This document shows positions 17,901-24,677 of a DNA stretch of 36,795 nucleotides, in pieces (positions within the stretch are counted from its first letter, which is position 1; every line of letters starts with the position of its first letter). Under the pieces are notes generated by a model that worked only from the letters and a program-made list of their open reading frames with translations, did no database searches and had not been told where the DNA came from. The stretch is from an uncultured Prevotella sp. (lineage in GTDB: Bacteria > Bacteroidota > Bacteroidia > Bacteroidales > Bacteroidaceae), in assembly GCA_900772835.1 (NCBI GenBank), contig CAAGSA010000055.1, positions 1 through 36,795 on the forward strand, written 5' to 3'. Made by a program: the position numbers and the translations under genes.

Positions 17901-18267
17901 CCACCGAACCCGTCAGGTGTGCCTTCTTCTGTGTGCCGTAGCCCACTACCACCACTTCGTCGAGGTTCTGCGAGTCTTCCTTCAGCTGCACTTTTCCTCC
18001 GGCAACCACGGTCTGCGGCAGATAGCCTATGTATGAAATGGTCACTTTGCTTCCCTTGGGGGCTGTTATTGAGTAGTTTCCGTCCAGGTCGGTTATCACG
18101 CCGAGGTTGTTGCCCTTGGCTCCCATCACCTTCACCGATGCTCCGATGATGGGTTCTCCGTTCTGGTCTACTACGCTACCCTTTATAGTCTGGTTCTGCG
18201 CGTATGCCGGGGCAGAGCCCAGCGCCATACACCCGAAGCATAAACTGATAATGGCTTTTCTTTTCAT
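14926..18267 (-). CDS. SusC/RagA-family TonB-dependent outer-membrane transporter
   Basis: A 1113-residue protein with a signal peptide (MKRKAIISLCFGCMALGSAPAYAQ). A carboxypeptidase-regulatory-like domain follows (about 27-110: TIKGSVVDQNGEPIIGASV, then ITDLDGNYSI and YIGYLPQTV), then the DEVVVVGYGTQKKA segment used for TonB contact, a plug (about 115-230, containing SISVLKDASAAVYGARAANG) and a 22-strand barrel ending in the aromatic C-terminus VNVTF. All are hallmarks of SusC transporters, which import oligosaccharides or peptides with energy from TonB-ExbBD. The gene sits between a surface lipoprotein gene (42 bases upstream) and its susD partner (44 bases downstream). The ligand cannot be read from sequence. 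Confidence 0.96.
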   Translation of the reverse strand: MKRKAIISLCFGCMALGSAPAYAQNQTIKGSVVDQNGEPIIGASVKVMGAKGNNLGVITDLDGNYSITAPKGSKVTISYIGYLPQTVVAGGKVQLKEDSQNLDEVVVVGYGTQKKAHLTGSVGTVDMNELQDLSSGGLASMLEGLVNGVSVSGGDSRPGDNASIKIRDTNSLGDVGVTAQSPLYVIDGYIYPNDVKIGNTYHNLGEEAFNNLDASVVESISVLKDASAAVYGARAANGVILVTTKKGKLGAPTISYNGQFGLTDAVSTPKMLSAYNYGRLWNAVKAADPTNFSSLNTTKDLYQADELEAMKGLNYDLLDKYWETGFTQKHSLNISGATERASYFAGVSYFSQDGNLGNIDYNRFNYRAGVDVKISKWLKANLTVSGDNGENNKENIKVGGSNKEKDYNLLLTRPRYIPEYVNGYPIMANGISNSTSGDSQYNYDVMHNNGDYVKDMSQNMTVNGSISYDWGWLKPLKGLTMSMSYSKSVSTNKGNEYGSSFKLYSLQKRSGSGSHLYTPIAGENADNSMLTDDMNFSPTVISNGDPSYLMRNMVRTDNYQLNFTMNYARDFGKHHVGALFSIERSEAESEYNMSKVSDPYPFTTEQSNSAEAKTKEAVFTRAESGSLSYIGRVNYSYAGKYLAEFLVRSDASTKFAPENRWGTFPSGSLGWIMSEESWFQNNVKFVDFLKLRASFGLTGRDNTAPWQWMQVYAQDADKGPVFGTSVTTDSDNRITINKNNSAVNRNVHWDKSYKFNFGIDANFLNNRLGVAFDAYRVWNREMLMNIAQSIQATVGTQSAATNLGEMNSWGYELSVNWKDKIGKDFKYRIGLNTGYSDNEVLNMDWQTNYLYRQITRGRRSDYSQGWGMQCIGMFRSFQDIQEYVDKYHITSYMGMSPDQIRPGMLIYKDVRGAYDPTTGTYAAPDGIVDKDNDQVQLNKRSNPYGFTLNLGADWKGLSISTQIQASWGGYDFLDGSMLKAGSNGLEYTNMPSFWNPDNMFVYQDIYDGNGNLVMSENRNGNLPNLAYSSVNAVTSNFWRISGTRIKWNRVTLAYSIPSKYVKVIGLQSVRFNVTGTNLLSLYNPYPDNFIDPMSSYGKYPALRKWTIGVNVTF

Positions 18268-18310
18268 ATCTGTGTTTCTTTTTGTTTTCGTTTGATTTGG
18301 GTGGAGTAGA

Positions 18311-19762
18311 TTATTTGCCGGTCAGCCAGCGTGGGTCGCCGGTCTTGTTTGCCAGCTGTGCGGCTCCGCTTACGGTGAAGTCGCCGTTAGCCGCATCCTT
18401 GAAGCCCGGGTCCTCCTCTATTGCCGTGCCGCTGAGGTCGTACTGTTCCACAATGCCGCCTGTGCTCTCGAACTCCCCACCGAACATATATGTGTTGTAT
18501 GCGGTGGTTACGCTTCCGTATGCCGACGAGCCTCGGCCTGCCAGTATTCGGCGTATCACCTGCTTGTTTCCGCACTCCACGAAGATACATTTCTCCACAT
18601 CGAAGCATGAGCATTTCTGTCCGGAGAATCCTCCGTAGTTTGCCCATTGTCCAGCCTTTGCGATGTTGTAGAATGTGCTGTTGAGGAATTTCACCCAGCT
18701 GTTGGTGTATCCGGCGCGTGTGGCTCGTCCGCTGTTGTTGTATTGCACGAAGTATTTTGCGTCGGAGTCGCCCGTATTCCAGAATGTGGAGTTTGCCACC
18801 TGCAGCGTGTTTGCGAATCCGCCCTTGAAATATACTATGGCGTTGCTGCTGATGTTCGTCTCGCTGCTGCATGCGAGCTTCACGCAGGTGTTGTTTATCA
18901 CCAGGCTCTCAAGGCAGTATTTCTTGTTGCCGTCGTAAACGAGGTTGTTCTTCACACCCGTGATGTTGCATCCATTGATGGTCACGGCACCCTTTATTAT
19001 ATAGTAGTCTCCCGTGCCCTTGGTGCTTTCGTCGGGTGTCTCGCTGAGCGAAACCACGGGGTTGAGCGACTGCGAGGCGTCGATGTCGATATTCTTCAGT
19101 GTTAACATCGTGGCGGTCTTGAGGCTCACCTTGCCTGTGTACACGAGTTTTGCGTGGTTCGAGGCATTGGTTGTTCTGAGCGTCACCTGCTTGTTGCCGA
19201 AGTCCACGCTGCCCGACAGCGTGTATTCTGCGCCCGGCTCCAGGTCGTAGCAGAGCATCTCCGTCGTGCCCTTGTCTGGCACAGCATTGTCGTTGAAATA
19301 CTGGTAGAGGTCTGTTCCTGCCGGAATGGTCTGGAATGACGGCGTGAATGTGTTGAACACCTTTTCCACCGGTTCCGTTCCCTTGTTGTTCTTTTCCTTG
19401 TTGTCGAGCACGGCAAGCGAAATCTTGTAGTTCGTGTCCTCCGTGCGCTTTGTCGCGAACGAAACTCCGTCGATCAGCGTGTCCCTCACCACCTTGCCGT
19501 TGTCCGTGTCTGTCAGGATGGCGTGGTATCCGCCTGCTCCGTACACCAGCGGCCAGCTGATGGTCTGCATGGAGCCGTCGGTGCTTGGTGTGATTTTGAT
19601 GTCGTCTGCCGACGGAGCTTCAAGCTGCGTGTTGTATACGCCGCTGTCGAACTCTTCGTCGTCGAATCCATCTTGTGCACAGGAAGCAATTGTCAGCGCT
19701 CCACCTGCAAGGCATAGCATTCCCCATGTCTTGCATTGCAGTGATAAATGTTTTGTTGTCAT
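18311..19762 (-). CDS. Surface lipoprotein with FN3-like and DUF4957/DUF5123-like beta-helix domains
   Basis: A 483-residue lipoprotein with lipobox TIASC (Cys28). The N-terminal part (about 45-140) resembles a fibronectin type III domain (TISWPLVYGAGGYHAILTD, then TNYKISLAVLDNKEK). The remainder (about 155-483) is a parallel beta-helix with the layout of Bacteroidetes DUF4957 then DUF5123 proteins: VTLRTTNASNHAKLVYTG, LTLKNIDIDAS, VTINGCNITG, FLNSTFYNIAK, and the closing EEDPGFKDAANGDFTVSG segment. That last motif is typical of the family's C-terminus. Such proteins are commonly encoded in pectin-type polysaccharide utilisation loci; binding rather than catalysis is the likely role, since no lyase site is evident. 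It is the first gene of the operon with susC and susD. Confidence 0.85.
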   Translation of the reverse strand: MTTKHLSLQCKTWGMLCLAGGALTIASCAQDGFDDEEFDSGVYNTQLEAPSADDIKITPSTDGSMQTISWPLVYGAGGYHAILTDTDNGKVVRDTLIDGVSFATKRTEDTNYKISLAVLDNKEKNNKGTEPVEKVFNTFTPSFQTIPAGTDLYQYFNDNAVPDKGTTEMLCYDLEPGAEYTLSGSVDFGNKQVTLRTTNASNHAKLVYTGKVSLKTATMLTLKNIDIDASQSLNPVVSLSETPDESTKGTGDYYIIKGAVTINGCNITGVKNNLVYDGNKKYCLESLVINNTCVKLACSSETNISSNAIVYFKGGFANTLQVANSTFWNTGDSDAKYFVQYNNSGRATRAGYTNSWVKFLNSTFYNIAKAGQWANYGGFSGQKCSCFDVEKCIFVECGNKQVIRRILAGRGSSAYGSVTTAYNTYMFGGEFESTGGIVEQYDLSGTAIEEDPGFKDAANGDFTVSGAAQLANKTGDPRWLTGK

Positions 19763-19783
19763 AAATTTATTTTTTAAGTTGTT

Positions 19784-19825
19784 TTTTGATTTTTGTTTTC
19801 TTTTGATTTTTGTTTTCTTTTGATT
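19784..19825. repeat. 17-bp tandem repeat in the Sus operon leader
   Basis: TTTTGATTTTTGTTTTC occurs at 19784-19800 and again, exactly, at 19801-19817, followed by a partial third copy to 19825. On the transcribed (reverse) strand it is an A/C-rich stretch directly before the lipoprotein start, in the 5' leader. Confidence 0.75.
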
Positions 19826-19941
19826 ATCTTGCTTTTATATATAGGTTAGTCATCTCTGTCCGCGGTTTCTGCCGCTTCGCCTTTTGCGTTATCGGTTTCC
19901 TTTTGCCGGACTGCTTTTGTCGGCATTAATATAAATATGCG

Positions 19942-19949
19942 CAAAGTTA
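19942..19949 (-). promoter_or_regulatory. Possible -7 box of the Sus operon
   Basis: The reverse strand reads TAACTTTG, matching TAnnTTTG. It would give a leader of about 170 bases before the lipoprotein ATG. No TTG is seen at the expected distance, which would fit a promoter needing an activator or an ECF sigma factor. Confidence 0.35.
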
Positions 19950-20764
19950 TGCATAATTTTTATATAAAAGAAATAAAAAAGAAAAAAAGACCGCTTTTTG
20001 TCCTTTAATTTTTGTCTCGCCCTGCGTTTACGGGTGTAATGTGCAGGCAAGGAAGATTTTTGAAAAACATCTCCGATAGCATTCTTTGTCTGAAATACAC
20101 GGTGCCTGTATCGCCATTAGATGTTTTTGTTATCTTTAAATTTAATATTTATTTACATTTGTGGTATGGTATTTTAACATGTGGAAAACAAAATTATTTA
20201 CATTTTTATTTGCTCTTATTGCCCGTTACTTACCGTTGCACCGAATCACGGCAGCATCGCCTGCTGACGGAACCGGAATTCTTGGCGGAAATGTTTACAA
20301 AGATACATGAAATCGTGCTCCAAAACGTCTCGGACCTCCTCTTTTTTATCAGAAACTTTTCGATCGTTCATATTGAACGGTTAAAGCGTTCGATATGAAT
20401 GGCTGTTTTTTTCGTTGCGTTCAAAAATTGCGCAAGGCATAACTAATTGAAAAACAAAGAGTTGCAAAGATTGAAAAATTTTGCGATTTTTGCGCACAAA
20501 AATTCTGTTCGCCGAAAATAATCGATTCTCAGAGCGTTGACATCTTCCGATTTTAACATTTGATTGTTTCTTTTTGTTAAATCCATACGCGTTCTATTGC
20601 TCCTCTCATAGTTGCTGGCAGAAGAAGTGTCAAATAGTTACAGTTTTACCACTATACCTATATTATATTGCAAGCGCAAACGGTTGGAACAGTAGAAGAA
20701 TGTTATTGAGTGTATTATTTCCACATGCAAATTGCATCTCCTGTATGAAAAAACTGTAAAAATG
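19950..20764. other. AT-rich noncoding interval with two related palindromes
   Basis: No supportable gene is seen; the longest frame (20012-20398, plus strand) starts with TTG and has no recognisable domain. Within it, CGTTCATATTGAACG at 20365-20379 is a 6-bp inverted repeat around TAT. A degenerate copy, CGTTCGATATGAATG, lies at 20387-20401. Their starts are 22 bases apart, about two helical turns, which is a plausible layout for a dimeric DNA-binding protein. Confidence 0.4.
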
Positions 20765-20796
20765 TTTGTAACTTCAGAATTTGTTGTGTATTTTTG
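20765..20796 (+). promoter_or_regulatory. Promoter of the large surface protein gene
   Basis: TTTG at 20765-20768 and TATTTTTG at 20789-20796 are separated by 20 bases, a good match to the Bacteroidetes promoter. The leader to the ATG at 20840 would be about 37 bases. Confidence 0.65.
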
Positions 20797-20839
20797 CAAA
20801 CAGAATGTAAAATCATTTATTTATAAAATCTAAATTATT

Positions 20840-23800
20840 ATGGGAAAAGCTTTACTTTTAAAGAAAGGGTTGACAATGGCAGCTCTTGCCCTGTTCGGCG
20901 TTAGCGCCGTGTGGGCAGGCGATGCCACAACGTCGACTAATGTTGTTCTCGATGCCGATTTCTCCGTCCAGACAGGAACCGAAGGATGGAAAACGGTGGA
21001 CAAGAGCACGAAAGAAGGCACCACATGGGGATGGTGGCAGAATTCGTTCAGTGTGGGTGTTAGCTACGTGAGCGCAGTGAGAATAGCTCGCGACTGGGAA
21101 GCGCTCCACAACGACTACTATGTTTCGCCGGCAGTGGAGCTGAAGGGTGGCGTCACTTACACCATCACCTCGAAGACGGGAAAAAACAATGGTGGAATAC
21201 TGAAGCTGGAAGTGGGAACATCGGCTGAGGATATGACGACATACAGCGAAGTGAAGACACTGTCGCCAATCTCTAGCGGCAGTCCCGTCACACCGGAGGA
21301 AATCACTTACACCCCCACAGCTGACGGTACATACTATTTCGCTTTCCATGCCATACAGGAGACCTCAGGCAGCGACTATATGTATCTCTTCGGACTGAAA
21401 GTGGAGATTCCGGGCGAAGGCGGCGGTTCCACCGAGCCGGACCAGCCGGAGTCGAAGGCGGTTATCGACGTGGACTTCAACGAGGCTGAGCCTACAGGCT
21501 GGACAGCCCTTGATGCAAACAACGACGGAACCATGTGGAAATACAATGCGTATGCATTCTTTGATTATACCGCGTACAAGCAGTATAAGGGTGTACAGTA
21601 TATGCAGGGTTCATATTATGATAATGTGAACGACTACTACGTGTCTCCGGCAGTGGAGCTGAAGGCAGGAGTGACATACCACGTGACAACGCAGGCTGCA
21701 CATGAGTATAACGATCCTAACCTTACGTTCGAAATCGGAACATCGGCAACAGATGCCTCTACATTTAAGAAAGTGCAGAATCTGACCGTGGCCAAGACAT
21801 ATGCTGAGAGAGAGCAGACCTTCGACATGACTGTGGAGCAGGACGGCACTTACTATCTGGCATACCACGTGGCACAGACCGATGCAATGAGCCGCAAGAC
21901 CTACCTCTTCGGACTGAAGGTGGAGGCTGACGAGCAGGAAACACCCGGACCAGACCAACCGGGAGGAGTGGAGACTGTGTACGAAACCGACATGGCTGCC
22001 GATCCGGGATGGACTTTCGTGAACGGCAACTCGGGCAACTCGGCATGGTCGTACAAGGCTATGGCTATGTATCTGGGCGGAAAATACGTTCCGGGCATGC
22101 AGATCATGCAGAGCCAGTGGTCGGACAACGTGAACGACTACTGCATCACTCCGGCAATGGAGCTGAAGAAGGGAACATACAGCGTGACTACAACCACAGG
22201 CCATGAATACGCCAATGTGCCTTCACTCAGCCTGGAGCTCGGAACATCAAACACCGATGTGGCCAAATTCCAGACCGTGGCAGCACTCAATCCGACAAAC
22301 GCTTCGGCAGTGGAGACAAACACAGTCAACGTGCCGGAAGACGGAACATACTATCTCGCAGTGCGTATGCACCAGACCGACGCCAAGATGAGAAAGGCAT
22401 TCGTGCTCGGAATAAAGGTTGAAACAGCAGGTTCCGACACACCCGACGTGCCGGCTGTGACACCGGCAGCCGTGGCAGACCTCGCGGCAGCAGTGGACTT
22501 CGACAACAGCACCGTGACGCTGACATGGACCAACCCGACCAAGGATGCCGATGGCAATGAACTCAAGGAAAAGGCAGGCGCAAGAATATACAAGAACGGA
22601 GAACTCATGGAGACAATCGACCAGCTCGAGGGCGAAACCACGACAAAGGTGCTCTCGCCGGAGCCGTTCGAGGGCGAAGTGACATTCGCCGTGAAGACAT
22701 TCATCGGCGAGAAGGAGTCGGAAGAGGTTTCAACAGTCGTTGACCTCACCAAGCCTGTAATCACACCGGCAGCCGTGGCAGACCTCGCGGCAGCAGTGGA
22801 CTTCGACAACAGCACCGTGACGCTGACATGGACCAACCCGACCAAGGACGCCGAGGGCAATGAACTCAAGGAAAAGGCAGGAGCTAAGGTTTACAAGAAC
22901 GGAGAACTCGTGGAGACAATCGACGAACTCACAGGCGAAACAACAACAAGGGTGCTTTCGCCGGAACCGTTCGAGGGCATAGTGAAATTCTCTGTAAAGG
23001 CATTCATTGACGAGAGAGAGTCGGGCGAGGTTTCAACTATGGTCGACCTTACAAAGCCGGTAGTGCCGACTGCAGAGCCGAAGGACGTGCCTTACACAGC
23101 CGACCTCACATCGGGCGACGACGCTAAGGACTTCACCGTAATCAACTCGAACAACGACGACACCACATGGGGCACAACAGACGGCATCAGCGGTGTGACA
23201 TACAACAGCGACAACGCTACAGCGGCTGCAAACGACTGGATCGTTACTCCTCCGATGAAGCTCGAGGAGGGCAAGAACTACTCAATCTCTGCCACATTCT
23301 CGCGCCAGGGAGCATTCGACCCCGACAAGATGGAGGTTTACGCAGGCGACGAGCCTACAGCGGCTGCGCTGACAGAACTGGTGGGGACATACGACATCAA
23401 CGACACCGAGGGTCTGACAAACGCTATGCGCTACATCGCAGCACAGACTGGCAACAAGTTCTTCGGATTCCATATCGTGACACCGGCTGCCGAGAACGGA
23501 CAGCTCTCACTGCTCTCAGTGGAAGTGAAGACAATAGAGAAGGCTACGCCTACAGCCGTTGCCGACCTGGCAGGTGCTGTTGACAGCGAGGCGAAGACCG
23601 TGACGCTGACATGGACCAACCCGACAAAGGACACCGAGGGATATGCTTTCGTGGAGAAGGTAGGAGCAAAGATCTATCAGGACGGAAACCTCGTGGAGAC
23701 AATCGATGAACTCACGGGCGAGACTACAACAAAGGTGCTCACACCGGCAACATTCAGCGGCGAGACATTCTACAGCGTTCAGACATTCATCGGCGAGAAC

Positions 23801-24553
23801 TACTCTGAGGACAAGACCGTGCAGGTGAACCTCAACGACAAGACCGGAAAGGAAGTGCTTGTGAAGAAATTCACCGTAGACTCTTCTACTAAGGGCGAAT
23901 GGACAATCGTGAGCGGAGGAGGTACAGGCGAATGGAAGTACGACTACTCCGACGTGTTCAACTTCAACTACCAGCGCGGCGGAGCCGTTGAGGACGACTG
24001 GCTTATCACACCGTCGGTAGCACTCAGCCACAAAGACCGCTTCGTGCTGAAATACAAGCTCAAGACCACACGCGACTACGACGCAAGTATTGAAGTGACA
24101 ATCGGCGAGGGTACTGACCCGCAGTATCAGGACCAGGTGCTGGCACAGCACATGAACCTGAAGCAGAACGGATTCGCCGACTTCCAGACAGAGCAGTTCA
24201 GTGTGCCTTACGATGGAATCTACAATGTGGGATTCCACGTGACAGAGGCTAACTACTATCTCGATGTGCGCGGTGTAGAGCTTTATTCTATCGGTGAGCC
24301 TACAGAGCCGGATCTGACAAGCATCAGCAATGTGAAGAACAAGGTGGGACTCATCGCCTACAACAAGGCCAATGGCTCGCTCCTCGTTCCGGCAGGAAGC
24401 AGCGTGGTAATCTATTCGGCTAACGGAGCTATGGCTATGCAGACTGTAGCAGGCGAGGATGCAATCAGCATCGATGCTCTTGCCAAGGGTATGTACGTGC
24501 TCAAGGTGACCGATGCCGAGGGTAACACCACAAGCCAGAAAATCGTGAAGTAA
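20840..24553 (+). CDS. Large secreted protein with five adhesin-like modules, three FN3-like repeats and a sorting domain
   Basis: A 1237-residue protein with a signal peptide (about 1-23, ending SAVWAG). It has five jelly-roll modules of the choice-of-anchor J/cleaved-adhesin type, at about residues 30-192, 208-362, 372-530, 745-898 and 1005-1150. Recurring marks are DYYVSPAVELKGGVTY, DGTYYFAFHA and DDWLITPSVAL. Three FN3-like repeats (about 541-641, 642-742 and 900-995) share AAVADLAAAVDFDNSTVTL, WTNPTKDA and TFIGEK-type strands. The last 75 residues are a type IX secretion sorting domain ending SQKIVK. It is probably exported and surface-held or released; adhesion or glycan binding is inference, and no protease or hydrolase site is seen. 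It has its own promoter, a terminator at 24568-24635, and a related gene downstream. Confidence 0.85.
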   Translation: MGKALLLKKGLTMAALALFGVSAVWAGDATTSTNVVLDADFSVQTGTEGWKTVDKSTKEGTTWGWWQNSFSVGVSYVSAVRIARDWEALHNDYYVSPAVELKGGVTYTITSKTGKNNGGILKLEVGTSAEDMTTYSEVKTLSPISSGSPVTPEEITYTPTADGTYYFAFHAIQETSGSDYMYLFGLKVEIPGEGGGSTEPDQPESKAVIDVDFNEAEPTGWTALDANNDGTMWKYNAYAFFDYTAYKQYKGVQYMQGSYYDNVNDYYVSPAVELKAGVTYHVTTQAAHEYNDPNLTFEIGTSATDASTFKKVQNLTVAKTYAEREQTFDMTVEQDGTYYLAYHVAQTDAMSRKTYLFGLKVEADEQETPGPDQPGGVETVYETDMAADPGWTFVNGNSGNSAWSYKAMAMYLGGKYVPGMQIMQSQWSDNVNDYCITPAMELKKGTYSVTTTTGHEYANVPSLSLELGTSNTDVAKFQTVAALNPTNASAVETNTVNVPEDGTYYLAVRMHQTDAKMRKAFVLGIKVETAGSDTPDVPAVTPAAVADLAAAVDFDNSTVTLTWTNPTKDADGNELKEKAGARIYKNGELMETIDQLEGETTTKVLSPEPFEGEVTFAVKTFIGEKESEEVSTVVDLTKPVITPAAVADLAAAVDFDNSTVTLTWTNPTKDAEGNELKEKAGAKVYKNGELVETIDELTGETTTRVLSPEPFEGIVKFSVKAFIDERESGEVSTMVDLTKPVVPTAEPKDVPYTADLTSGDDAKDFTVINSNNDDTTWGTTDGISGVTYNSDNATAAANDWIVTPPMKLEEGKNYSISATFSRQGAFDPDKMEVYAGDEPTAAALTELVGTYDINDTEGLTNAMRYIAAQTGNKFFGFHIVTPAAENGQLSLLSVEVKTIEKATPTAVADLAGAVDSEAKTVTLTWTNPTKDTEGYAFVEKVGAKIYQDGNLVETIDELTGETTTKVLTPATFSGETFYSVQTFIGENYSEDKTVQVNLNDKTGKEVLVKKFTVDSSTKGEWTIVSGGGTGEWKYDYSDVFNFNYQRGGAVEDDWLITPSVALSHKDRFVLKYKLKTTRDYDASIEVTIGEGTDPQYQDQVLAQHMNLKQNGFADFQTEQFSVPYDGIYNVGFHVTEANYYLDVRGVELYSIGEPTEPDLTSISNVKNKVGLIAYNKANGSLLVPAGSSVVIYSANGAMAMQTVAGEDAISIDALAKGMYVLKVTDAEGNTTSQKIVK
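22461..22545 (+). repeat. Internal 303-bp duplication, first copy (identical core)
   Basis: The 85 bases here are identical to 22764-22848, exactly 303 bases (101 codons) downstream, and the similarity continues with few changes through the whole 101-codon FN3-like unit. The third FN3-like unit near 23540 is more diverged, sharing only short stretches such as GTGACGCTGACATGGACCAA. Confidence 0.9.
22764..22848 (+). repeat. Internal 303-bp duplication, second copy (identical core)
   Basis: Second copy of the identical 85-base core at 22461-22545. Identity at silent positions points to recent duplication or gene conversion of one 101-codon unit within the surface protein gene. Confidence 0.9.
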
Positions 24554-24567
24554 CAGACAGATGACAT

Positions 24568-24635
24568 ACAGATATGGGAAAAACCGGGATTTCAGACGGA
24601 AAAATGAAACAGGCGTTTCCCATATCTGTTTTTTT
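24568..24635 (+). terminator. Intrinsic terminator of the large surface protein gene
   Basis: ACAGATATGGGAAA (24568-24581) pairs perfectly with TTTCCCATATCTGT (24616-24629) and is followed by a run of seven T. It ends the upstream transcript 15 bases after the stop and separates it from the next gene. Confidence 0.9.
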
Positions 24636-24677
24636 ATATGTAAAATGTATTTATGTATTTAATATTTTAACTTTACT

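Noticed and set aside
20012..20398. 128-codon plus-strand frame in the long noncoding interval, with an end faintly like an AraC domain of a hybrid two-component regulator
   Set aside because: It starts with TTG, has no ribosome site or signal, is AT-rich, and the resemblance needs gaps; no helix-turn-helix core is present.
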